This document shows positions 7,132 through 11,992 of a DNA stretch of 11,992 bases, one piece after another (positions within the stretch are counted from its first letter, which is position 1; the number at the start of each line of letters is the position of its first letter). This stretch comes from Candidatus Peribacteraceae bacterium (lineage in GTDB: Bacteria > Patescibacteriota > Gracilibacteria > Peribacterales > Peribacteraceae). The stretch covers positions 2,539-14,530 of the forward strand of contig JALHMU010000018.1 in NCBI GenBank assembly GCA_022843885.1. The letters run 5' to 3'. Below the pieces are notes generated by a model. It saw only the letters and a list, made by a program, of their open reading frames with translations. It was not told the DNA's origin and did no database searches. A program made the translations under genes and the position numbers.

Positions 7132-7440
7132 TTAGTTCGAGCTTTTGACGGCGATCTTGAAGTAGCTGGGAGCACCACGCATGTGGTAATTGCGAACGTG
7201 CACGCGATCGCCGGGCTTCAAATCTGTTTCACCAGTGATGGCCGACCCTGTGCTGTACACGGGCGTATGATAGGAGCGATACGTGATGAACGTCACTGTA
7301 TCGACAGTTTTGACATCGACGACCCTGCCAAAGTGCATACCTGTATCGGACATCCGCACAAACACAGTTTCAGAACGATGAGAGCGATCTTCACATCCAA
7401 GTGCGCAAACCAGACACAAAAGACAAACAAAGAGTCTCAT
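7132..7440 (-). CDS. Small secreted protein, possible lipoprotein, 102 aa, unknown function
   Basis: The N-terminus is a short signal peptide: R2, a hydrophobic stretch at about 3-15, then ALGC (13-16), an imperfect lipobox (Ala rather than Leu at -3). It could be lipidated at C16 or cleaved by signal peptidase I. The mature part (about 17-102) is polar and looks beta-rich (TVFVRMSD, VTFITYRSY, LKPGDRVHVRNY), with no cysteine after C16 and no motif I recognise. A small OB- or SH3-like fold is possible, but that is a guess. Evidence that it is real: signal peptide, a textbook Shine-Dalgarno 8 bases before ATG, a promoter-like pair upstream and a strong terminator downstream. It is downstream of relA on the same strand, but probably has its own promoter. 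Its strong SD sets it apart from every other gene here and could mark different origin or high expression. Confidence 0.82.
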   Translation of the reverse strand: MRLFVCLLCLVCALGCEDRSHRSETVFVRMSDTGMHFGRVVDVKTVDTVTFITYRSYHTPVYSTGSAITGETDLKPGDRVHVRNYHMRGAPSYFKIAVKSSN

Positions 7441-7448
7441 GTTTCTTT

Positions 7449-7454
7449 CCTCCT
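7449..7454 (-). promoter_or_regulatory. Strong Shine-Dalgarno of the small secreted-protein gene
   Basis: On the minus strand AGGAGG lies 8 bases before the ATG at 7440. It is the only clear ribosome binding site at any gene start in the window, and it fixes the start of this gene. Confidence 0.85.
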
Positions 7455-7475
7455 ACTTGAGGGAACGATGCTGAC

Positions 7476-7501
7476 AAAAAGCCCTCTTAGCCTAATTGAG
7501 G
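7476..7501 (-). terminator. Weak intrinsic terminator of relA
   Basis: On the minus strand CCTC (7501-7498) pairs with GAGG (7486-7483). After GC, five T follow (7480-7476). The stem is only 4 bp with an 11-base loop, so termination is probably partial. It begins 11 bases after the relA stop. The -10 box of the next gene lies in its loop. Confidence 0.35.
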
Positions 7502-7516
7502 AAGAAGGAATGTCAA
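7489..7516 (-). promoter_or_regulatory. Probable promoter of the small secreted-protein gene
   Basis: On the minus strand a consensus TTGACA (7516-7511) overlaps the relA TGA stop codon. It is followed after 16 bases by TAGGCT (7494-7489, TAnnnT). The expected transcription start near 7482 leaves a leader of about 40 bases containing the strong SD. Confidence 0.5.
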
Positions 7517-9429
7517 ATCCACTTTACCTTCACTGTTCTCTCTGGATTGGCATTTTTAATCATGCGGCAGTTCGAGCGGTGCACCATCACTTCCCCACTC
7601 CGTGTCACGAATCCGCGAATAGGCGGTGGATTTGCGAGGAGATCGGCACTGCAACACTTCGCAAAGCGCAGCGGCATCTTCATACCGTCTTCAATCTCCA
7701 CAATGTGCTGCCTGCGGCTCTGACGCACACTGCGTGCTGCAGTCGACGGTCGACGTGACTTCGTATGGATCTCCAGATGTCGGAAAGTTGTTGCCGTCTT
7801 CACCGCACCCATGCCAATTTTCACAAGAATATCTTCACGCTCATGCTTATTCAGTTCCTGACCATCGAATGTTTTGAGAAGCGTGAGATCAGGATCGAGC
7901 ACCGGCAACTTTCGCTCTTTTAATTCCTGATTCAATCGATCGCGTCCAAGAACGATGAAATCTTCACGCTGCTTGCTCGCAAAGTAGTTCTTGAGTTTTG
8001 ATTTGGCAGACGATGTACGAAGTTCTTCCAACCAACCCAAGCTCGGCTGCGCTTGTTTGCCGGTCACAATTTCGATCACGTCACCGTTTTCCAGACGATG
8101 AGAGATAGAAACGATATGTCCGTTCACTTTCGCTGCACGGAATGCGAGACCGATATCGGTATGCACGTTGAATGCGAAATCGAGCGGCGTTGCTCCTTCT
8201 GGCAATTCCACAACATCACCATGCGGAGTGAGTACGTAAATATGATCGGCCAGTTTGGACGGTGAGGCATCGTTCGTCGGCTTGGCATCAGCCAACCGCT
8301 GCTGCTGTTCCAAGATATTCTTGAGCTTGCCGTCATGCGCTGCTTTCTGCGTCGATCCTTTCTCCTTATAGCTCCAGTGCGCAGCCACACCATATGCAGC
8401 TTCGCGGTGCATTTTCTCCGTACGTATCTGCACTTCGATCATGAGTTCATGCGGCACGTTCGGAAGGCGCATCAAACACGTATGCAAACTTTGATACCCG
8501 TTCGGCTTTGGGAAGGAGATGTAATCCTTGAAACGATGTGACACAGATGTAGCGAGTTGATGAATGAGTCCAAGAGACTGATAACAATCACCCTCCGTCG
8601 GCACGATGACGCGCAATGCATACAAGTCATGCACATCACGCACGCTGGTGAGTCCTTTCTCGCGCATCTTCTGGAAGATGCTGTACGGATGTTTCTCGCG
8701 TGCATCGACCGTGGCTTTGATATTCTCTCGTGCAAGTGTGGCACGCAGCAGATCAACAATCGATTCCATAAAAAGACCATGCTCTTTGTGCAACGCATCC
8801 AACTGTTCCGTGATGCGCTCATGGTCCACGGGATATGCGACGACGAAAGCATAATCTTCCAAACGATGCTTCAAGCGATACATACCGAGGCGAGCCGCGA
8901 CTGGCGCGAAGAGATCGAGGGCTTCACGACAAAGCTGCGCACGCACCGCCGGTTTCACGTCGGATATATTTTGAAGTGTGTAACAACGAATACACAGTTT
9001 CAACACAACAACGCGCACATCATTCGATACGGAAATGAACATCTTCTTCAAATCATCGATCGATCCTCGTCGATTGTGAAAATGGACGTGTGCAAGCAGA
9101 TGAATGCAGCTGACGATTTCTCGAACCGCAGGTCCGAACTCCTCTTCTAACTGCGCCGCGGTCATGCGCTTCTTTTTAAAAACGTGCTGGAGCAAACAGG
9201 CGATAATCGTGTCTTCATCTGACCAGAACTCAAGCATCACGTTCAAAACACCGCAGACTTGGTCGATCAGTTTCTGATCCAAGAAACCGTGTCGATCGTC
9301 CCCATACAATGCTGTCGCGCGTGCGTACGCTTTTTCGATGCGTTTATGATCGATGTTGGGGAGCGCGTGACGCACTCTGTTTAAGACGGAAGCACTCGTC
9401 AACGAGGTGGCGGTGTCCATACGGTCCAT
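7513..9429 (-). CDS. relA: RelA/SpoT-type (p)ppGpp synthetase with degenerate hydrolase domain and no ACT domain
   Basis: 638 residues from ATG 9429; ATG 9420 is equally possible. The frame is open to 9543, but that extension lacks family similarity and overlaps the rplJ promoter. It makes (p)ppGpp from ATP and GTP/GDP in the stringent response. The HD hydrolase region (about 30-160) is recognisable but lacks catalytic residues. The family HD-x-x-E-D reads QHVFKK (81-86) and the family DRLHN reads IRCYT (147-151). The synthetase domain (about 235-355) is intact: KHPYSIFQKM, the catalytic Asp in HDLYALRV (D268), RFKD (299-302), PKPNGYQSLHT and EVQIRT (332-337, catalytic Glu). A TGS domain follows (about 396-456), then a helical linker and the zinc-finger/RIS domain (about 586-638; CC 592-593, H617, C621). 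The protein stops there, so the C-terminal ACT domain is absent. It probably synthesises but does not degrade (p)ppGpp. rplJL lies divergently next to it. Confidence 0.92.
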   Translation of the reverse strand: MDRMDTATSLTSASVLNRVRHALPNIDHKRIEKAYARATALYGDDRHGFLDQKLIDQVCGVLNVMLEFWSDEDTIIACLLQHVFKKKRMTAAQLEEEFGPAVREIVSCIHLLAHVHFHNRRGSIDDLKKMFISVSNDVRVVVLKLCIRCYTLQNISDVKPAVRAQLCREALDLFAPVAARLGMYRLKHRLEDYAFVVAYPVDHERITEQLDALHKEHGLFMESIVDLLRATLARENIKATVDAREKHPYSIFQKMREKGLTSVRDVHDLYALRVIVPTEGDCYQSLGLIHQLATSVSHRFKDYISFPKPNGYQSLHTCLMRLPNVPHELMIEVQIRTEKMHREAAYGVAAHWSYKEKGSTQKAAHDGKLKNILEQQQRLADAKPTNDASPSKLADHIYVLTPHGDVVELPEGATPLDFAFNVHTDIGLAFRAAKVNGHIVSISHRLENGDVIEIVTGKQAQPSLGWLEELRTSSAKSKLKNYFASKQREDFIVLGRDRLNQELKERKLPVLDPDLTLLKTFDGQELNKHEREDILVKIGMGAVKTATTFRHLEIHTKSRRPSTAARSVRQSRRQHIVEIEDGMKMPLRFAKCCSADLLANPPPIRGFVTRSGEVMVHRSNCRMIKNANPERTVKVKWI

Positions 9430-9461
9430 CTGGATGCGATATGGTAACAGTTCTAACGCAG

Positions 9462-9470
9462 AAAATACCA
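9462..9470 (-). promoter_or_regulatory. Possible extended -10 promoter of relA
   Basis: On the minus strand TG-G-TATTTT (9470-9462) is an extended -10 with four of six hexamer matches. I see no good -35. It would start transcription about 26 bases before ATG 9429. The gene also lacks a Shine-Dalgarno. Confidence 0.33.
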
Positions 9471-9509
9471 GAATTTCGCGAGTTTCCGGGCTAAATAGGT
9501 CAATAGAGC

Positions 9510-9537
9510 TTGACTTTGGGCTCTCCGCACGTATACT
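9510..9537 (+). promoter_or_regulatory. Strong sigma70-type promoter of the rplJL leader
   Basis: TTGACT (9510-9515, 5/6) and TATACT (9532-9537, 5/6) are separated by 16 bases. Transcription should begin near 9543-9545, exactly where the conserved L10-leader sequence begins. This is the best promoter match in the window, as expected for ribosomal stalk proteins. Confidence 0.82.
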
Positions 9538-9543
9538 TGGCAC

Positions 9544-9677
9544 ATCCGAAGACCGGAGGCATTAGGTCCCAGACCGAAGGTAAGCCCTCCCGAGGAATAC
9601 AGCAGCGCCCACCCGGCCCCGGCTTGGTGTATCGTGCCGTGTTCCTCGCTGGTCTCCCGGACCAGCGATTTTTTTTT
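9544..9677 (+). ncRNA. L10-type ribosomal protein leader with attenuator, upstream of rplJ
   Basis: The RNA opens with ATCCGAAGACCGGAGGC and later has GCCCTCCCGAGGA. The paired CCGAAGACCG and CCGAGG segments are what I know from rplJ leaders in other bacteria (Rfam family L10_leader), where L10, with L12, binds a kink-turn and represses its own operon. GGAGG (9555-9559) pairs with CCTCC (9586-9590), with CGA and GAAGAC forming the presumed kink-turn next to a short TCC/GGA helix. Inside sits a GGTC/GACC hairpin (9565-9575). A second long stem, 9591-9600 with 9639-9648 (10 bp, one G-U), uses the same CGAGGA bases as the kink-turn. Its 3' arm overlaps the terminator stem by two bases. This suggests L10 binding shifts folding towards termination. 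The placement, promoter and motif make the leader assignment likely; the switching mechanism is inference. A free-standing small RNA is the alternative. Confidence 0.8.
9647..9677 (+). terminator. Intrinsic terminator (attenuator) inside the rplJ leader
   Basis: CGCTGGTC (9647-9654) and GACCAGCG (9660-9667) form a perfect 8-bp stem with a TCCCG loop. One A, then nine T (9669-9677), follow. It lies 80 bases before the rplJ start, between promoter and gene, so polymerase must pass it to express rplJL. This fits transcription attenuation rather than operon-end termination. Confidence 0.92.
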
Positions 9678-9691
9678 AGCCAAAAGGCTAA
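9676..9691 (+). repeat. Small hairpin directly after the attenuator T-run
   Basis: TTAGCC (9676-9681) pairs with GGCTAA (9686-9691) around AAAA. Its first two bases are the last of the attenuator's T-run. It could help release or shield the 5' end of readthrough transcripts, or be the edge of the adjoining repeat. Confidence 0.45.
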
Positions 9692-9692
9692 T

Positions 9693-9721
9693 CCTGAGCG
9701 AGGCAAGTGCCGAGTCGAAGG
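9693..9721 (+). repeat. REP-like imperfect palindrome in the rplJ 5' region
   Basis: The segment runs from CCTGAGCGAGGC to GCCGAGTCGAAGG around an AAGT loop. It folds as CCT/AGG, a tandem G-A pair, G-C, C-G, a second tandem G-A pair and GGC/GCC, with a single bulged T. The CCTGAG...CGAAGG ends match a short dispersed palindromic repeat that I recall seeing in intergenic regions of many unrelated bacteria. Only one copy is in this window. It lies between the attenuator and rplJ and would be in the mRNA leader. Confidence 0.55.
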
Positions 9722-9756
9722 GTAATCGCACTTCCTGCTTCTTTTTCTTTGAACTT

Positions 9757-10293
9757 ATGGCTCTCACACGTGATCAAAAGGCAATCCAGCTGACAGAACT
9801 GAAGGAAAAACTTCAGAAGTCACAGTCTGTGATGTTCGCACATTATATTGGACTCACAGTGACGGATGTCACGAACCTCCGCAGCAAGCTCAAGGAAAAG
9901 GGTGCAGAAATGAAAGTCGGCAAGAAGACCCTCATGAAGATCGCCGCAAAGGAACTCAATATGCCTGAAGTTGCCGACGAAATGCTCGACGGTCCAGTGG
10001 CGTGTATCTTCAGCTACGAAGATCCGATCTCCGGTGCACAGGTCACACATGCCTATGCCAAAGATCACGCTCAAGTGGAGATCATTGGAGGTATTTTCGA
10101 AGGAAAAGTTCTCAACAAATCTGATGCACAGACATTCGCATCACTCCCAAGCCGCACGGTCCTCCTCGGCATCTTCGCCGGTATGATCCGCTCGCCACTT
10201 GTGAGCTTCGCATCCGCAATCTCCTCTCCACTTACGTCCTTCGCCCGTGCATCTTCTGAACTCGCGAAGAGCGGCAAGTTAAAAGCCGAATAA
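9757..10293 (+). CDS. rplJ: 50S ribosomal protein L10 (uL10)
   Basis: 178 residues, standard length. L10 is the base of the ribosomal stalk: its N-terminal domain binds 23S rRNA and L11, and its C-terminal helix carries the L7/L12 dimers. The N-terminal part shows the family pattern of a helix (residues 3-25), then VMFAHYIGLTVTDVTNLRSK and MKVGKKTLMKIA. The middle has the conserved GPVACIFSYEDP. The LPSRTVLLGIFAGMIRSPL segment leads to the C-terminal L12-binding helix (about 155-178). The frame is open to 9634, but ATG 9757 gives the family N-terminus and avoids the attenuator. The leader just before it is pyrimidine-rich (CTTCTTTTTC) with no SD. rplL follows after 30 bases. The upstream rplK-rplA pair common in other bacteria is not here; the unit begins with its own promoter and leader. 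Confidence 0.97.
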   Translation: MALTRDQKAIQLTELKEKLQKSQSVMFAHYIGLTVTDVTNLRSKLKEKGAEMKVGKKTLMKIAAKELNMPEVADEMLDGPVACIFSYEDPISGAQVTHAYAKDHAQVEIIGGIFEGKVLNKSDAQTFASLPSRTVLLGIFAGMIRSPLVSFASAISSPLTSFARASSELAKSGKLKAE

Positions 10294-10323
10294 TTCCCTT
10301 ATTTCTTTTTTCCCATTTATCCC

Positions 10324-10716
10324 ATGTCAGACACAGTTACGCTCTCCAAAGAAGAGCAAGCAGTCATCGACGCGCTGGAGAAGCTCAACGTGATCCAGGT
10401 CAACAACGTCGTTAAATTCATGGAGCAGTCCTACGGCATCTCTGCCGCAGCTCCAGTCGCCGCAGCAGCCGCTCCAGCAGCAGGCGCAGCAGCAGCTGAA
10501 GAGAAGAGCTCCTACAACGTTGAACTTGCAGACAGCGGCGCTCAGAAAATCGCCGTCATCAAGGTAGTCCGCGAGCTCACACAGCTCGGTCTCGGTGAAG
10601 CAAAAGCTCTCGTCGACGGTGCTCCAAAGATGCTCAAGGAAGGTGTCGCAAAGGCTGACGCCGACACATGGAAGAAGAAGCTCGAAGAGGCTGGTGCTAA
10701 GGTCAACCTCAAGTAG
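10324..10716 (+). CDS. rplL: 50S ribosomal protein L7/L12 (bL12)
   Basis: 130 residues, close to the usual 120-130. It is the multi-copy stalk protein that recruits translation factors and stimulates their GTPase. Domains in order are the N-terminal dimerisation helices (about 5-36), an Ala/Pro hinge (about 38-58, AAPVAAAAAPAAGAAAAEE) and the globular factor-binding domain (about 60-130). The last contains the diagnostic KIAVIKVVRELTQLGLGEAK and the C-terminal KKKLEEAGAKVNLK. It starts 30 bases after rplJ, and the gap is almost all pyrimidines with no SD. No promoter is evident in the gap. Extra L12 synthesis relative to L10 would therefore have to come from translation efficiency or from an unseen signal. 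A strong terminator ends the operon. Confidence 0.98.
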   Translation: MSDTVTLSKEEQAVIDALEKLNVIQVNNVVKFMEQSYGISAAAPVAAAAAPAAGAAAAEEKSSYNVELADSGAQKIAVIKVVRELTQLGLGEAKALVDGAPKMLKEGVAKADADTWKKKLEEAGAKVNLK

Positions 10717-10740
10717 TCTTCCACTCTATCGCAATTCGAA

Positions 10741-10763
10741 AGAGGGCTTCGGCCCTCTTTTTT
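10741..10763 (+). terminator. Intrinsic terminator of the rplJL operon
   Basis: AGAGGGC (10741-10747) and GCCCTCT (10752-10758) form a perfect 7-bp stem with a stable TTCG tetraloop, ending in a run of six T (10758-10763). It lies 24 bases after the rplL stop. Confidence 0.96.
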
Positions 10764-10791
10764 GTGGAGATGCTTCGGTCTGGTGTACGAT
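10762..10791 (+). promoter_or_regulatory. Weak promoter candidate for the nitroreductase gene
   Basis: TTGTGG (10762-10767) and TACGAT (10786-10791) are 18 bases apart, leaving a 21-base leader before ATG 10813. The -35 overlaps the T-run of the preceding terminator. The match is modest, but a promoter is needed after so strong a terminator. Confidence 0.35.
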
Positions 10792-10812
10792 GAATGCACT
10801 TTCCACCTCCCT

Positions 10813-11349
10813 ATGACGTACGACGACTTGCTCACATTATGCAAACAGAGACATTCCGTTCGCACGTTTGATGAAACGGAATTACTCACCATCGATGATG
10901 TCACTCCGCTCCTGGAGTTGGCACGACTGGCTCCAAGCGTGGAAAATGCACAGCCATGGCATTTTTATCTGATTTTTGACGTAGGACTGCGAGCAAAACT
11001 TATGGAAACAAGTTGTTACGGCAATTTTATCCTGGGTGCCGCGGTATTCATCGTCGTCACATGCAATAAAGCTTCACATCCACAATCGACACATACGGTA
11101 TGGAATCCTCGTGAACTGGAATTTTCTTGCGTCGCGGCGATGGAACACATCATGTTAGGTGCAACGGCGAAAGGCCTCGCGTCGAGCTGGGTATCGTTAC
11201 ATCACGGTCCTGCGCATGAAGTGTTGGGTCTCACGAACAAAGACGAAGTGGTGATTGGCGGTTTGATGTTGGGACATCCGAAACCAAGCGAACCGAAGGA
11301 AGCAGAACATAAGCGTAATCCTCTCAGCGATATCTACACGATTCGTTAA
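10813..11349 (+). CDS. Nitroreductase-family FMN-dependent oxidoreductase
   Basis: 178 residues, typical for the short nitroreductase class. These proteins are FMN dimers that transfer hydride from NAD(P)H to nitro compounds, quinones or flavins; some members have quite different roles, so the substrate is unknown. The FMN phosphate motif RHSVRTF is at 13-19. The conserved APSVENAQPW is at 40-49 (Ser-x-x-Asn-x-Gln-Pro-Trp). The AKGLASSW segment (119-126), from the isoalloxazine-binding part, and VIGGLMLGHP (147-156) complete the fold. No signal peptide or membrane segment is seen. ATG 10813 is chosen because it sits just before the RHSVR motif at the usual distance; the frame is open to 10762, which overlaps the rplL terminator. 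No SD is seen. Its stop codon overlaps that of the convergent dehydrogenase gene. Confidence 0.9.
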   Translation: MTYDDLLTLCKQRHSVRTFDETELLTIDDVTPLLELARLAPSVENAQPWHFYLIFDVGLRAKLMETSCYGNFILGAAVFIVVTCNKASHPQSTHTVWNPRELEFSCVAAMEHIMLGATAKGLASSWVSLHHGPAHEVLGLTNKDEVVIGGLMLGHPKPSEPKEAEHKRNPLSDIYTIR

Positions 11350-11992
11350 GCGGATTTGATCGGAGGGAGATCGCACACGACATTTTCAAGTGCTGTAGCG
11401 TGACGAGGGCGCACGCCAGATTTCCATTCTTCGATGGAGGTAAAGCTGTCATCGTACATACGTTTCACGCTGTCATCGGCATAAAAAGCGATATGTGGCG
11501 TCACAATAACGCGTTCGTGGCTGATCAATGTTTTATTTTCGGTGAAGTCTTTCTCGTGCTCGAGTACATCGAGCAGCGCATACTTCACCTTGCCTGATTC
11601 GAGAGCAGTAAGGAGTGCATCGGAATCGATGAGTTCGCCACGCGCCGTATTCACGAGAATCACTCCGTCTTTCATGGTACCGATGGATTTCGCATTAATC
11701 AGATGCTTCGTATCGGTATCGACGGGAATATGGAGGGAAAGAATATCGCTTTGTTTGAACAGTATTTCTAAATCGGTGTAGCGCACGCCATAGAAGGATT
11801 CGAGTGGTTCGGTACGACAGCGATCCGCCGCAAGAATGTGCATACCGAAGCCATGTGCGATCTTGGCCACACGACTGCCGATTTTCCCTGTGCCAACGAT
11901 GCCGATGGTTTTGCCAAGAAGGCTGATCCCCTTCAGGCCATGATAATCGAATTCTCCTTTGCGCACTTTCACGTTGGCAGTCGAGATTTGTC
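11346..11992 (-). CDS. D-isomer-specific 2-hydroxyacid dehydrogenase (D-lactate dehydrogenase type), truncated at the window edge
   Basis: The minus-strand frame is open from the right edge to TAA at 11348-11346, about 215 residues of the C-terminal two thirds. The GTG at 11972 is internal, because the sequence before it (QISTAN) continues the frame. These enzymes reduce 2-keto acids such as pyruvate with NADH, often to D-lactate. The NAD-binding Rossmann motif GIVGTGKIGSRVA is near the visible start. The catalytic Arg is in NTARGELIDSDALL, the Glu in the DVLEHEKD region and the His in VTPHIAFYAD. The LLDVLEHEKDF segment resembles the D-lactate dehydrogenase branch more than phosphoglycerate or formate dehydrogenases, but the N-terminal substrate domain is missing, so I leave out a symbol. 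In a fermentative reduced genome it would regenerate NAD+. No terminator is visible after its stop, which lies inside the end of the nitroreductase gene. Confidence 0.92.
   Translation of the reverse strand, partial: QISTANVKVRKGEFDYHGLKGISLLGKTIGIVGTGKIGSRVAKIAHGFGMHILAADRCRTEPLESFYGVRYTDLEILFKQSDILSLHIPVDTDTKHLINAKSIGTMKDGVILVNTARGELIDSDALLTALESGKVKYALLDVLEHEKDFTENKTLISHERVIVTPHIAFYADDSVKRMYDDSFTSIEEWKSGVRPRHATALENVVCDLPPIKSA

Noticed and set aside
7513..7515. UGA read as glycine (genetic code 25)
   Set aside because: The relA frame stops at this TGA exactly where the zinc-finger/RIS domain ends, and continuing it would add only a few residues before TAG; other genes are full length under the standard code.
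6994..7758. Plus-strand 254-codon open frame after tig
   Set aside because: It is antisense to the small secreted-protein gene and to the end of relA and has no domain character; the minus-strand genes have SD, signal peptide and domain support.
9430..9543. Upstream extension of relA to 9543
   Set aside because: The 38 extra residues show no Rel similarity and overlay the divergent rplJ promoter; ATG 9429 or 9420 fits better.
9634..9756. Upstream extension of rplJ
   Set aside because: It runs through the attenuator and its T-run; L10 begins at the MALTRDQK methionine at 9757.

Overview
The window looks like a piece of a compact, mid-GC bacterial chromosome. I infer a Candidate Phyla Radiation (Patescibacteria) member, perhaps of the Peregrinibacteria/Peribacteria type. 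The reasons are short intergenic gaps, almost no Shine-Dalgarno sequences, two probable leaderless genes, a reduced RelA-type protein and several anchored proteins of unknown function. This placement is an inference. relA ends on TGA at the expected end of its last domain, so the UGA=Gly code of Gracilibacteria/Absconditabacteria is unlikely. I found no tRNA, rRNA, CRISPR array or insertion sequence.

Layout, left to right. (1) 1-2913, plus strand: the C-terminal part of a PfkB-family sugar/nucleoside kinase, an unrecognised 214-aa protein, and a membrane-anchored TPR protein with its own promoter and terminator. (2) 2914-3513: 600 bases without a gene, rich in inverted repeats, including a long 12-bp-stem hairpin. 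This may be an unidentified structured RNA or regulatory region. (3) 3514-7036, plus strand: an anchored 420-aa protein of unknown function, secF and tig (trigger factor), so one protein-export and folding cluster. (4) 7071-9429, minus strand: relA-like (p)ppGpp synthetase followed by a small secreted or lipoprotein-like gene with the only strong Shine-Dalgarno in the window and its own terminator. (5) 9510-10763, plus strand: a strong promoter, an L10-type ribosomal protein leader with an intrinsic terminator, a REP-like hairpin, then rplJ and rplL and a strong terminator. (6) 10813-11992: a nitroreductase facing the 3' end of a D-2-hydroxyacid dehydrogenase. Their stop codons overlap in a single TTAA.

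The physiological theme is growth control and protein biogenesis. The ribosomal stalk proteins L10 and L7/L12 lie back to back with a stringent-response synthetase. secF and trigger factor handle export and nascent-chain folding.

The points most worth a second look are: the L10 leader/attenuator; the unexplained structured region at 2914-3513; the RelA protein, whose hydrolase residues are lost while its synthetase keeps the RFKD motif of bifunctional enzymes and the ACT domain is missing; and the leaderless, SD-free gene starts.
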